A stretch of DNA of 53,444 nt, taken from NCBI GenBank assembly GCA_024636835.1, contig JAGXGH010000054.1:1-53444 (forward strand), written 5' to 3'. Position numbers and translations under genes: made by a program. Within the stretch, counting starts at the first letter, position 1. Each line of letters opens with the position of its first letter. Positions 42,001 through 50,884 of the stretch are shown here, one piece after another. The DNA comes from Verrucomicrobiales bacterium. GTDB lineage: Bacteria > Verrucomicrobiota > Verrucomicrobiia > Verrucomicrobiales > SLCJ01. The notes beneath the pieces were generated by a model. That model was not told the DNA's origin and did no database searches. It saw only the letters and a program-made list of their open reading frames with translations.

Positions 42001-44010
42001 AGCGACGATGGAATTTTCAATCGACAAGGCACTCGTGCCGCCAAGGTAGATAGCCGGCGCTGTCGTTTCTCCCACGATGTTCTGGCTGATGGTAGAATGG
42101 ATCAGGGTGACTGAACCTAGGCTATTGTTCATGATAGCGGAGCCGCTGTAGCTGGCCGAATTGCCGGTAAGCGTGCAGCGGGTGAAGGTGACTTGATCGG
42201 CGTTCTGGAGATAGATACCACCTCCGGAGAAGCCGGCGGTATTGTTCGATATCGTGCAGCGGTTGAGATAAATCACGGCGCCACTGGCATAGATTCCCCC
42301 ACCACCGCCTGTCGTAGTATTCCCCGTGATCGTACAGTCATTCATGGTGACGGTTCCACCGGGGGCTCCGATTCCACCACCGTTATTGGTCCCGCTGCCA
42401 CCGGTGATCGTGAGTTGATTCAAGGTGGAGTTGTTGCCGGTGTACATGACCAATGAGGCATTGCCTCCGCTGATGGTGATTCCGCCCGCCAAAGGCGAGG
42501 CGTCGATGATGCAATCGAAGGCGTCCACCGGGCCCCGCGTCAGGGTGATGGTCTGCCCCGCGAGGGCGTTGGCAAAGAGAACCACCGGCTGGCCGGAGGG
42601 CCCGAAGTCCATATCCCGCAGTGCCTCCCGCAGCGAAACGTCGGGACCGCTGGGCCTGTCGTATTCATCGACGGTGGTGGTCACGACGACCGACCCGGAT
42701 TCGAAAGCCCCGATGTCCGGCGAGTTCCGAACCGGAATACCGCGCTGATCCTCGGTGTTGGCGCTGGTGGTGGCGGCATCGATGGCCGGGCTGCCGGTCC
42801 GCAAGGCCATTGTCGGCGTGAGGCTGCCGTTGTCGGCGAGTGGATGGAGTAGCGGATCGACTCCGACCTGGTCATTGTTGGTGAAGCTGGGTGTGCCACC
42901 GCCGGTGCCGACGATGTTGTAACCGCCGCTGGTGAAGCTGCTGGAACCACCGATGGTTGTGTCATCAATGTCGGTGTTGGTGTTGCCTGCGATGATGCTG
43001 TTGGAGATGATGACCTCTGTGAAATTAGACTGCCGGGCCCCAACTCCACTTGCAAAATCTACCGGGGCCGTGTTGGCGGAAACCGTGCAATGATCCAGTG
43101 TGGTAGTACCGAGCTGATTGTGGATGCCGCCACCGCCGGCGTCAGCCGTGTTGCCTGACAAGGTGCACTGGGACAACACGGCGCGCACCGTGGCGCTACC
43201 GATGGGCGTGGCGGTGTAGATGCCACCGCCGTAGATGCCTGACGTATTCCCCGTAATACTGCACTGGGTGAGCGTCAGCGGACCGGTGTTGCTGATCCCT
43301 CCTCCGGGGCCACTACCGACGTTGTCGGTGAAGAACGATTTCGTCGCTGTCAGGGAACCGCCGTTGTAAATGGCTCCGCCATTAGACGCTGCGTTGTCGG
43401 AAAAAGTGCAGAGATGCATCGTTGCGATCGTTCCCTCATTATAGATAGCCCCACCGGAATTTGGGGCGGTGTTGTTAGAGAACACACAACGCTCCAGCAT
43501 CAGCGTGCCGGTGGCTGTATTCCAGATGGCACCCCCGGCGGTAGGCGAGGTGTTGTTGGTAAACGTGCAGTCAGTCGCGGTCAGGGTGCCGACCGAGTAG
43601 ATAGCCCCTCCTCCGTCGGTGGGATTACCTTTTCCGTTCCCTCCATCAAAGGTAATCCCCCGCAGGTGGACCACGGCATTCTGCCTATTGACGTATAAAA
43701 TCCGCATGGTGGCCGCGGACACCGTGATGCCCCCCGGCAGATCCGAAGCGTCAATGATGACCCCGGCGCTGCGCGGGATCTCAAGCTGGCTGCTGAGTGT
43801 GATCGTCAGGCCATTCAGGGAGGGGTCGAAAACCACCTTGCCCGCTTCCGGATTGTCAGAATTGTTGGCCCGTCCCACCGCCCAATGCAAGGAACCGGTA
43901 GTGAAGCCGGCGTCCGTGTTGGTCACGGTGTAGGTGGTGGCTGACGCATTAGTGCCGACAAGTATGATGGCGGCGAGCAGGGCGAGGCCCTGTAGATGGT
44001 TTGTGAACAT
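39055..44010 (-). CDS. Giant exported beta-helix surface protein with CSLREA-type repeats
   Basis: Encodes about 1651 residues. The start at 44010 gives a signal peptide (MFTNHLQGLALLAAIILVG, ASA). Three large units each begin with a SLREAL-type motif (VSLREALRDMDFG, LSLREALRDAAG; a weaker one near the N-terminus, TGSLHWAVGRA) and continue as right-handed beta-helix with GGAIYN/GGGIxN coils and xCxFxxN turns, as in polymorphic outer-membrane proteins. Each ends with PLADNGGxTxTMAL...DQRGxP...DIGAFE. A cadherin-like beta-sandwich (near VDGSPVPSGTASDPIALALGNQTIKV) and Ig-like domains form the C-terminal third. It is probably an adhesin or glycan-binding surface protein; no autotransporter barrel is evident. 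Confidence 0.85.
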   Translation of the reverse strand: MFTNHLQGLALLAAIILVGTNASATTYTVTNTDAGFTTGSLHWAVGRANNSDNPEAGKVVFDPSLNGLTITLSSQLEIPRSAGVIIDASDLPGGITVSAATMRILYVNRQNAVVHLRGITFDGGNGKGNPTDGGGAIYSVGTLTATDCTFTNNTSPTAGGAIWNTATGTLMLERCVFSNNTAPNSGGAIYNEGTIATMHLCTFSDNAASNGGAIYNGGSLTATKSFFTDNVGSGPGGGISNTGPLTLTQCSITGNTSGIYGGGIYTATPIGSATVRAVLSQCTLSGNTADAGGGGIHNQLGTTTLDHCTVSANTAPVDFASGVGARQSNFTEVIISNSIIAGNTNTDIDDTTIGGSSSFTSGGYNIVGTGGGTPSFTNNDQVGVDPLLHPLADNGSLTPTMALRTGSPAIDAATTSANTEDQRGIPVRNSPDIGAFESGSVVVTTTVDEYDRPSGPDVSLREALRDMDFGPSGQPVVLFANALAGQTITLTRGPVDAFDCIIDASPLAGGITISGGNASLVMYTGNNSTLNQLTITGGSGTNNGGGIGAPGGTVTMNDCTITGNTTTGGGGGIYASGAVIYLNRCTISNNTAGFSGGGIYLQNADQVTFTRCTLTGNSASYSGSAIMNNSLGSVTLIHSTISQNIVGETTAPAIYLGGTSALSIENSIVADNGIGVDFGPGLVPPNINVSGKNIVGKNTNVAADFPADGILIGTSAAPVLPRLNPLADNGGLTRTMALQIGSVAIGSSTGSTSSQDQRGVDVVGVADIGAFETSALTVNTLLDELDVPAGPNLSLREALRDAAGANASGIVFHPSLSGQTITLGGTQLLAESDIAIDASGLPEGITINGNQASRILEVAYTRYLSLRNLTLTGGFANGDGVEGHGGAIYNRGRLDLHGVTIHGNTANNSGGAIYHQKVGSLEPSTLTLTRCTISGNSATWGGGIFNQSTAVLNHCTVTANTSSFNSGPGIYNHYSSGPSLTINNCIVAGNTDGDFSSADISSDSSQFTSLGANLIGDDSAVTGLTGDDIVNPAPLLAPLADNGGPTRTHALLNGSPAINAAIGTADSADQRGFPISGVADIGAYEADISNADLKDLITSMGAFDRAVPASGWFSIDVGYLIDTATFTPTAVDPSSTITVDGSPVPSGTASDPIALALGNQTIKVVVTSHDASTTKTYDIYVTRLPATTDSNGNGFSDLQEFLLGNLPSRFYVGDVVSFDLAAIFYPMPLGQTLAVTGLPPGVRFDRTTGLVSGTVLGLGRHSGVVIKIKQGRRVLHALLLDLALEPYRPAGSYEVLLEDGGLPVGKLKLTISSPSTRTPNPAYTATLQRLGERRRIARGRITPGASPLNVSVVFPAFRKFPAVSYSLVISNDSDLVTGATNPVSSVTARGFRLAKAARIPGGNPALTLSFPPYTAGDRTTTPGGIGYARGKVNSKALIPLSGLLGDAQAFTSSLCLSQTNQAVVWLTPYKNKPSYFGGIIDIGTLNVPGRSPATESATTGLKWARVLDATATSYPNGFGPFDLNANTSRWYSVPRAEALAQALGLTFRGINVTYFAPTADVMPARLSLRDNLRLLGVAPTNAVPFTGRALGTRGIFSGRLRLPAPATASTMSGVFLQDESFGVLIGQGLVKIPIAGGVKGSYQTMGIELEN

Positions 44011-44501
44011 GGGTGTTTTGTGCTGGCTGAGTTGCGTGAATTTAAAAGTATTCGATTCACCCCAGCAGAGCACCATTGCGGTGCCGCAGTAAAACAACAG
44101 CGTGATCTATGAGAGAAATTGTCGCTCAGTCAAGTGAGGAGTTACGATTTTTCGCACCACCCCAACCCAAGAGAACAAGGACACCCATAATTTTTGGTTG
44201 ACGAGAATGCGCCGAAATGTTCAATTGAACACAATGAAGGTAGCGCTGTCAATCGGCAGAGATTTGCTGCGAGTGTTGGGCGATTCATGGGGCATGGGAA
44301 AGCGATAAAAGGAAAATCGGCTTGCAGAAAGAAAGGTAAATATTGAGGATCTTGGATTGAATATTGGGTGTGCCTATTTTTCTGCAATGATACCAACTTT
44401 CACTAGACTCGGCGTATCTCACCTCTGACGTTGAATATCCTGAGTGGTTCAGATTTTTGACAGAACTCTTTGTGATTACATCGTATATTCTGTGATTCAC
44501 C
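44011..44501. other. 491-bp divergent intergenic region
   Basis: Separates the beta-helix gene (minus) from the lyase gene (plus), so it should contain both promoters. The only clear structure is a 14-bp perfect palindrome at 44218-44231. No gene or repeat array is seen. Confidence 0.6.
44218..44231. promoter_or_regulatory. 14-bp perfect palindrome, possible operator
   Basis: TGTTCAATTGAACA is fully self-complementary and sits between two divergent surface/degradation genes, about 210 bases from one start and 270 from the other. Confidence 0.35.
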
Positions 44502-46367
44502 ATGCACTTTTCACCCCTGCCGAACCTGTCAAAACTAGTTGCAGCGGCAATGTGTGCAATTGTCTTCATGTCGGCGCCAAGGCTTACAGCCGCCGTACCA
44601 GAAGCAGACGAAATCCTCAAGACGCTCAAGCCGAGCCATCCACGTCTGCTGATAGACGCTGCAAAAGTCCGGGAACTTCAAAATCTGGTGAAGCGGGATG
44701 AAGTGGCGAAGAGGCTTTATGAAAAAATCAAACTCCATGCTGACAGTGCCCTCAAAGAAAAGCCTTTCGTTTACGAGCTGCGTGATGGCAGGAGATTAAT
44801 TTATGTCAGTGGTGATGTTTTGAAACGCGTCCAAAGCCTTGCCTTCACATATCTGATCACGCAGGAAAGGAAATATGCGGATCGCGTGTGGGTCGAGCTT
44901 CAATCGGCATCCGAGTTCAAGGATTGGAATCCCGATCACTTTCTCGACACCGCAATCATGACCAAAGCTCTTGCGATTGGCTTGGATTGGCTGTGGGACG
45001 AATGGACTCCACAACAACGGCAGGTTCTCCAACAGGCGATTGTCGATAAAGGACTCGAACCAGCGATGAAGGTCTATGGAATGAGTAGAGGCGGATGGTC
45101 CAACGTGACGAACAACTGGAATCAGGTCTGTAACGGAGGCATTGGGATGGGTGCCTTGGCGGTGGCTGAAGTAGAGCCCGAACTGGCGGGCAAGATTATA
45201 CACAATGCCGTAAAGAGTATTCCGACGGCGATGAAACCATATGCCCCCAATGGCGCGGGTCACGAGGGAGTTGGATATTGGAGTTTTGGAAGTCTTTACA
45301 ACATCATGCTGATCGCCTCCCTTGACAGTGCCTTGGGCACTGACTTCGGCTTGAGCGAGATTGATGGTTTTAAGCAAAGTGGTGATTATCAGATCTATCT
45401 GTCGGGCAAGAAGCGCCGGGCTTTTGATTTCGGAGACAGCGGACGGACACAAATTTCCACTCCCCAGCATTCCTGGATGGGCCGCAAGTATGGGATTTCG
45501 CGTTACACATGGTTCCGTCAGAATGCTCTGTCTGAGGGACAGGGCGGCAATCTTTGGGATCTTCTGTGGTTCGATGACAGCGCTGCGAATTTCTCTACAA
45601 AAACCATGCCCACCGACAAGCATTTTAGGGGAGTGGAGGTCGCCTCGATGCGCGATTCCTGGGCAAAGGATGATGGTTTCATCATAGCCATGCAAGGCGG
45701 GTATAACGGCGCGTCGCATCGCCACCTCGACCTTGGTTCCTTCATTCTAGAATTGGGCGGGGTGCGCTGGATCATTGATTCCGGTAAAGAAGGGCAAACA
45801 TACCAGCGGCACAAAAACAACACCGCTCGCAATGATTTTTATCGTGTGCGTGCGGAAGGGCATAACACCTTGGTGATCAACCCCGATAAGGGTCCGGATC
45901 AGGATCCGAAGGGTCGGGCTAAATTTACCAATTTCATCTCGGAAGAATCCCAGGCGGTGGCCACCCTCGACCTTACCGACGCTTATGAAAAAGAGGTAAC
46001 AAGCCTTACTCGTAATTTCCATTTAGAGCGCGGTAAGCACCTTACTGTCACGGATACGATTGCCTGTAAGACGCCATCGGAAATCTGGTCGTTTTTCCAC
46101 ACCGATGCCGATGTCGTACTGAGTAACGACAAACGGACAGCGTATATGAAGAAGAAAGAAAAGATCTTTCGCATGAGGCTTGGGGTACCTGATGACGCCG
46201 TTTTTCGACTTTTACCTGCAAACCCGCTGCTAAGCTCGCCAAACCCCAATGTGCAGACGCCCAACAAGGGCCGACGTAAAATCGCCGTCCATTTGACCAA
46301 CGTAACGAAAACCGAGATTGCCGTTCGGTTTGATCTTTTCAAAGACCCGACCGCCAGTGAAGAGTAA
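44502..46367 (+). CDS. Exported heparinase II/III-family polysaccharide lyase
   Basis: Encodes 621 residues. A signal peptide (about residues 10-30, ending LTAA) precedes the alpha-helical toroid part (about 35-330: SHPRLLIDAAKVRELQNLVKRD, ALAIGLDWLWDEWTPQQRQ, NNWNQVCNGGIGMGAL, GAGHEGVGYWSFGSLY) and the beta-sandwich heparinase domain (about 380-600: ASMRDSWAKDDGFIIAMQGGYNGASHRHLDLGSFILELGGVRWIID, with the conserved SHRHLDLGSF). The family breaks uronate-containing polysaccharides (heparinoids, alginate) by beta-elimination. The product is extracytoplasmic. The next gene is convergent, 109 bases away. Confidence 0.9.
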   Translation: MHFSPLPNLSKLVAAAMCAIVFMSAPRLTAAVPEADEILKTLKPSHPRLLIDAAKVRELQNLVKRDEVAKRLYEKIKLHADSALKEKPFVYELRDGRRLIYVSGDVLKRVQSLAFTYLITQERKYADRVWVELQSASEFKDWNPDHFLDTAIMTKALAIGLDWLWDEWTPQQRQVLQQAIVDKGLEPAMKVYGMSRGGWSNVTNNWNQVCNGGIGMGALAVAEVEPELAGKIIHNAVKSIPTAMKPYAPNGAGHEGVGYWSFGSLYNIMLIASLDSALGTDFGLSEIDGFKQSGDYQIYLSGKKRRAFDFGDSGRTQISTPQHSWMGRKYGISRYTWFRQNALSEGQGGNLWDLLWFDDSAANFSTKTMPTDKHFRGVEVASMRDSWAKDDGFIIAMQGGYNGASHRHLDLGSFILELGGVRWIIDSGKEGQTYQRHKNNTARNDFYRVRAEGHNTLVINPDKGPDQDPKGRAKFTNFISEESQAVATLDLTDAYEKEVTSLTRNFHLERGKHLTVTDTIACKTPSEIWSFFHTDADVVLSNDKRTAYMKKKEKIFRMRLGVPDDAVFRLLPANPLLSSPNPNVQTPNKGRRKIAVHLTNVTKTEIAVRFDLFKDPTASEE

Positions 46368-46476
46368 TAGGCTCATATCAGATTCGAATATAATGCTGAC
46401 TGTTCACCGCGCACAAGCAGTTCACAATCAACCAACTTTCCGCCCGATCGCGTCAGATCAATACCAAGATTGGGTA

Positions 46477-47202
46477 TCATTCAAAAGGGCCGAATTCCGC
46501 GAGACTGAACACGGCAAACCCCGGCTGCCTTCTATCTGGAAACAGCAAAAGGAAATCCCGGGATTCCTCGCTGTATCCCACGTAGCGATCGTAACACGGG
46601 ACCGGCTTCCCTTTGTCATCGACGTAGCCTAGAGTCATACGGTACATGCCATTGTCATCGGGGATGGGCTTGATCACGACTTTGTTACCGGATTCCACAT
46701 TACTCATCGCGGCACCGAGCTTTGCGACCGCTGGCTGCTGACTATAGTTTGCCACCAGCGCCTTGCCTTTGGAAAACCCCAATGCTCCAGGATCAATGAC
46801 ATCAATCCGGTAAGTCTTATCGGTCATGTTGGGAAGCAGAACGAGGACTAAGCGTTTGGCATTTAACGGGTAAATAAATGTGCCGAGCGTTTCCACGGTC
46901 TCTCCATTTTTTTTCACAAGAAACATCGTTCCCTTTTCCGCCGGGAGCCACTCCGTGACAAACTTTGAGCGTAGGGTGACGACCTCATCGGTGAGCATTT
47001 TCCACTCTCCCTCCTCGTCTTTGGTGGCGAGCATGACCTTTTCCGTACCCGGCAATGTGGCCACACAGAGAATACGTAGCGCGAGTTGGTTCTTTTTTAG
47101 CTCTTCAGTTCCAGTCTCCTCTTGAGCTGAAACTGTCATTGTGGACAGGCCCATGAAGAAACAAAGACAAAGGAATCGTGTATAAACAGATGAGTATTTC
47201 AT
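46477..47202 (-). CDS. Exported protein, unknown, downstream of pseudopilin-type gene
   Basis: Encodes 241 residues from 47202, where a signal peptide begins (MKYSSVYTRFLCLCFFMGLS...TVSAQ, cleavage near residue 26). The mature part is beta-rich (LALRILCVATLPGTEKVMLATKDEEGEWKML, TFIYPLNAKRLVLVLLPNM, TYRIDVIDPGALGFSKGKALVANYS), a pattern met in small exported proteins that travel with Verru_Chthon cassette genes, but I cannot name a family. The larger frame to 47448 overlaps the upstream gene in another frame and is rejected. The start lies 22 bases after the stop of the upstream pseudopilin-type gene. Confidence 0.8.
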   Translation of the reverse strand: MKYSSVYTRFLCLCFFMGLSTMTVSAQEETGTEELKKNQLALRILCVATLPGTEKVMLATKDEEGEWKMLTDEVVTLRSKFVTEWLPAEKGTMFLVKKNGETVETLGTFIYPLNAKRLVLVLLPNMTDKTYRIDVIDPGALGFSKGKALVANYSQQPAVAKLGAAMSNVESGNKVVIKPIPDDNGMYRMTLGYVDDKGKPVPCYDRYVGYSEESRDFLLLFPDRRQPGFAVFSLAEFGPFE

Positions 47203-47224
47203 AGCATTGGTGATCAATGGGAGG

Positions 47225-50200
47225 TCAGACTTCATTTGCCCGCAACCAACGGAATGACAGAATCTTGAAGCGGCGTCCAAACATTTTATTCTCCACTGAG
47301 AGACTATCAGAGGCTGAAGGCCAACCGTCTTGCGCCTCGGGCTCATCTGTGACATCCACATATTCGGGCACCCGCTGCACCACCGCTTCACACCAGGCCT
47401 TGGCCTCAACCTTCGTCCCCGAACTATCCAGAGATTCACCATAAGCACGGATGGTGAAGGTATCCGAGCGGACGGTGATTTGTGGACCGATGGCCGTAAG
47501 CAAATCCGCTTGGCTGAGGTGACCCGGACTAGCTACGGCGCGCGCCGGTGCAGGCTCATTATCCACGGCACTACTGCCGTCTAAAGTCCCGAAATCGGCG
47601 GAAGTAATTGCACGTCCGCCAGCAATTAGGTTCGCGTTCAAGCCTGATTTATCGATGGCCGATTGCAGAGCGCCAAGCACTTGATGGCCTGGTTCGCTGC
47701 TGTTCGGCCGGCGGTTGACGAAATCCGCCATGCTGAGAAAGGGCCCACGATCTTTGACTTCTGTGACGATGGCGGCGGCAAGGGTTTCAATTTCTGTATC
47801 ACTCAGGCTACGCAAGCCCATCCAGTCGCCTTCATTACTATCCGTTTCCGTGCTGACAGCGTAGCCCAAGGTGCCGAATGGATTGGCAAACTGTTTTGTC
47901 GACCCGCCTGTGGTGAGCAACTCCTGATCGCGAACGCTGGAAAGCAGAGCGGCCCAGGCTTTCACCGAAGTCGAGTTCACGTTGAAGGCTCCATCGACGA
48001 GTAAGTATTTCGGTAAGAGATTGATGGCGGAGTTCTTGAATACAGCCCCGTTAAACAATTCATTAGCGGCTTCATCGGGTGTCTTCGAAGGGTGAAAGAC
48101 AAAGCGTTTGTTGCGCAATGGCTTCACATCTTCAGCGAGATCCATGAACTGCTGGCGCGGCGACCGGGTGTCTGTCATCCATTCAGACTCATTGCTACCT
48201 GTTCCATCGACAATCCCCGAAAGAAACCACGAGTCCCAGAGCGCGGTGTTCACCATCCATGAGTGATCGGTGGTGACATTAAACGTGGTTCCGCTTCTTG
48301 CGTTACTAAACACTTGCTCAGGGCTGATATGAGGCACCCCGTGCGAATTGCCAATGGCTTGAGCAACCGGCGGCTTGGCATACGGTCTGCCGCAAAGAGC
48401 GACCGCCGTTGAAGGAAAGGAATCACCACCGACGGCAGCCCCGCCTCCTGGATCCCTGAAATGCCCGCAAAACCCCGCTGCTACGGCCTCCTTAAACGCT
48501 CCAATGGATAGCGGTGGAGAGTATGGGATTCGCCTGCTGATGACGTTGAAACTTCCGCCGAAACCCGGTTGCCGACCGCCACCAACGTAGATATTTCGCC
48601 CGCCGTCACCGGCGGCCAGGGTTCGAAATTGGTAATTCATTGGTTCAGCCGTCACAAGGATTTGCGAATTGTGACGATCTTCTTCAAGTTTCTTAAAGTG
48701 ATTTCCCCTACTGCTCACTGGCATACTGCCAAGCATAAATGGCCGGGAAGCGATGGAATCGGGTGCTTTCTCACCCGAAGACTGCTCGACATTTTGAAGA
48801 AAGCTCAGCATCATAATCGGTTGAGGTTCTGCAACAAACTCACTGACCGGACGAACTTGTGAAGGATTGATAACCGGTGGAAGGCTCTCGTCGAGAAGAT
48901 CACCATTGAGATTTCCAAGTCCGTTTAAACTCATACTTTCAGTTTGCCACCCCTTTTGCGTAGGCCTCTCCTGTCTTGGACCAATCCATGTGTTAAAAGA
49001 TGTTACCCCATATGACGTGCCCCTGTTTGTCTTTCTTCGTTCAGGTATCCTCAGCAGTTGGAAATCTACCTTATCGTCAGGATCAAGATTTTCCGCTCTC
49101 AGGTTCCACGTGGTGACAAGCACGCCGCCGCTGGGCACAAATCCCCTGCGAAGATTGAGATCAAAACCGCTTGCAGTACTCGACCCGAACACGGCCGCCT
49201 CTCCAGCTTGAATAGTAAATCCAGCAGCATTTGTTCCCGTGGCGCCACCTTCAATGTAGCCGCGAAATATGTCTAATGTGGTCGGATACGAGCGTGTCGT
49301 TATTGGCGGAGCTGATTCCCTCTCGATATTCCACTTCAAGTCGTAGGGAATATCACTGATCTGGAATGGAAGCTCTAGACCTGGCGTATACACAAGCGGC
49401 ACATCATTTGGGTTTCTTACCGCCACCATTCCGTCGAGCCGCATGACCATTTTGTATTTTCCGCTATTGCCCTGCTGCACTGCCTGCAAAGAAAAAATGA
49501 ACTGCAGCGCCTGCATTGTGAGCTTTTTGTAGAGATAGTGCCGGTCGGCTACCGCGTCTTCTCGGTTATCTGGCATTTCCATACTTGGACTTCCCCCGCT
49601 CCATACCAGCTCATCGGAGACCGAGTGAAAGAGAAAAAGCTCCTCAAGATTAATCCCCCACTCAGATGAGGTCTCCTTCACCGAACTCCATGAAGCGGGA
49701 ATACCTGCCGAGTTCGAAACGTTGCCGCTTTCGTCGATGTTGAACCAATTCATCCGGCCATTAGCCAAATACAGCGGCTTGTCTTCCAGTTGCTCTACTG
49801 GCCGGGAAAGCAGGTTACTAAGATCTCGCTTGAGACGGCCACTGCGCACATCCGCGAGCACTCCGGCGGAGTGCACGGTCAGCTCGTGACTGAAATTGCC
49901 CACGCCCTTACCACCGAGTTCAGCGGCGAGATTCACTTCATCCGTGGAGAGTGTCTTGTCCCTTTCGCCCTCCTCCCATTCGAGTAGAGCTATTTCGGGG
50001 AAGACACGGTGGTTGATATATGGTGGGGACTGCGAGTCAAAGAGCGGATCAGAGACACCGTAAGAAGAGGCGGCGATGTTACTCGGACCAGCATTCACCT
50101 TGGCCTTGACGGATTCATCGGAAGTCCACCAGGCAACTCTGCCATTTTTCCTACCGGAGCTCACGGCATACATCGGAACGCGCACTTCATCGTCCACTGT

Positions 50201-50674
50201 GGCTGTATCGCTGAGACTATTTGGTCCAACCAGTAAAGCCAAATCAGAGGTACCTGCCAAACCGCCATTGGCTTGGTTTGCACCGGAGGCAAGCCAAGTG
50301 CGAAATTCCGGATTACGCGATCCCGGTGTTTCAGGGCTGCTGGCGTCTGCGGAATTCCGTTCCCAGGCGTCGTAAACGGCGACCCAATGCGGCTGACCAT
50401 CTGATGCCAAGGTCCCGGCATCGTGCGGGGCGGAAATGCGCGTGTCCGGTCCGAGTTCTTTCTGCAGTTCCCCAACGGCCATCATCAAGGCCAAGCGCGC
50501 GTTGGACTGCGCCTCCACCTTCGCCTGGCCGTTCTTGCTGGCACGCGTCTCCACCGTGCTTAGGCTCAGCAACGCAACGATGATCACCACGATCAAAGCC
50601 ATCAATGAGAGCGTCGCAATCAGCGCGAAAGCTCTTGTCTCTTGTCTGTGAGCAGATTGTTGAAATCGTTGCAT
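47225..50674 (-). CDS. Verru_Chthon cassette protein A-like, pseudopilin N-terminus
   Basis: Encodes 1149 residues. A short charged leader is followed by RAFALIATLSLMALIVVIIVALLSLSTVETRA, a type IV pilin-like transmembrane helix with a cleavage region, then QSNARLALMMAVGELQKELGPDTRISAPHDAG, a segment typical of these large verrucomicrobial proteins. Later blocks such as RDLSNLLSRP, GTLGYAVSTETDSNEGDWMGLRSLSDTEIETLA and TFTIRAYGESLDSSGTKVEAKAWCEAVVQRVPEYVD match the general plan. Members belong to gene sets believed to assemble a pilus- or secretion-like structure; only this member and one exported protein are present here. A 24-bp palindrome lies 40 bases upstream of the start. Confidence 0.85.
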   Translation of the reverse strand: MQRFQQSAHRQETRAFALIATLSLMALIVVIIVALLSLSTVETRASKNGQAKVEAQSNARLALMMAVGELQKELGPDTRISAPHDAGTLASDGQPHWVAVYDAWERNSADASSPETPGSRNPEFRTWLASGANQANGGLAGTSDLALLVGPNSLSDTATVDDEVRVPMYAVSSGRKNGRVAWWTSDESVKAKVNAGPSNIAASSYGVSDPLFDSQSPPYINHRVFPEIALLEWEEGERDKTLSTDEVNLAAELGGKGVGNFSHELTVHSAGVLADVRSGRLKRDLSNLLSRPVEQLEDKPLYLANGRMNWFNIDESGNVSNSAGIPASWSSVKETSSEWGINLEELFLFHSVSDELVWSGGSPSMEMPDNREDAVADRHYLYKKLTMQALQFIFSLQAVQQGNSGKYKMVMRLDGMVAVRNPNDVPLVYTPGLELPFQISDIPYDLKWNIERESAPPITTRSYPTTLDIFRGYIEGGATGTNAAGFTIQAGEAAVFGSSTASGFDLNLRRGFVPSGGVLVTTWNLRAENLDPDDKVDFQLLRIPERRKTNRGTSYGVTSFNTWIGPRQERPTQKGWQTESMSLNGLGNLNGDLLDESLPPVINPSQVRPVSEFVAEPQPIMMLSFLQNVEQSSGEKAPDSIASRPFMLGSMPVSSRGNHFKKLEEDRHNSQILVTAEPMNYQFRTLAAGDGGRNIYVGGGRQPGFGGSFNVISRRIPYSPPLSIGAFKEAVAAGFCGHFRDPGGGAAVGGDSFPSTAVALCGRPYAKPPVAQAIGNSHGVPHISPEQVFSNARSGTTFNVTTDHSWMVNTALWDSWFLSGIVDGTGSNESEWMTDTRSPRQQFMDLAEDVKPLRNKRFVFHPSKTPDEAANELFNGAVFKNSAINLLPKYLLVDGAFNVNSTSVKAWAALLSSVRDQELLTTGGSTKQFANPFGTLGYAVSTETDSNEGDWMGLRSLSDTEIETLAAAIVTEVKDRGPFLSMADFVNRRPNSSEPGHQVLGALQSAIDKSGLNANLIAGGRAITSADFGTLDGSSAVDNEPAPARAVASPGHLSQADLLTAIGPQITVRSDTFTIRAYGESLDSSGTKVEAKAWCEAVVQRVPEYVDVTDEPEAQDGWPSASDSLSVENKMFGRRFKILSFRWLRANEV

Positions 50675-50713
50675 TTGATGAGATTCGCAAAACCCCGAGG
50701 TGATTACAATGAA

Positions 50714-50737
50714 ATTACACAGTAATTACTGTGTAAT
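50714..50737. promoter_or_regulatory. 24-bp perfect palindrome upstream of pseudopilin-type gene
   Basis: Half-site ATTACACAGTAA is followed by its exact reverse complement. It lies 40 bases upstream of the start at 50674. It could bind a dimeric repressor or form a hairpin in the transcript. Confidence 0.5.
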
Positions 50738-50884
50738 CATCAAATTAACCATCAGCCGAATGAGCGTGAAGACAGGAAAACCAGCATTTTCATCTCATTC
50801 CGACCATGATTTGGGTTCCAAATTGGCACCTTAGTATGGACACCCTAAGGTAAGATCACGCTCTAAGTCGAGCATTCTCTGCGA

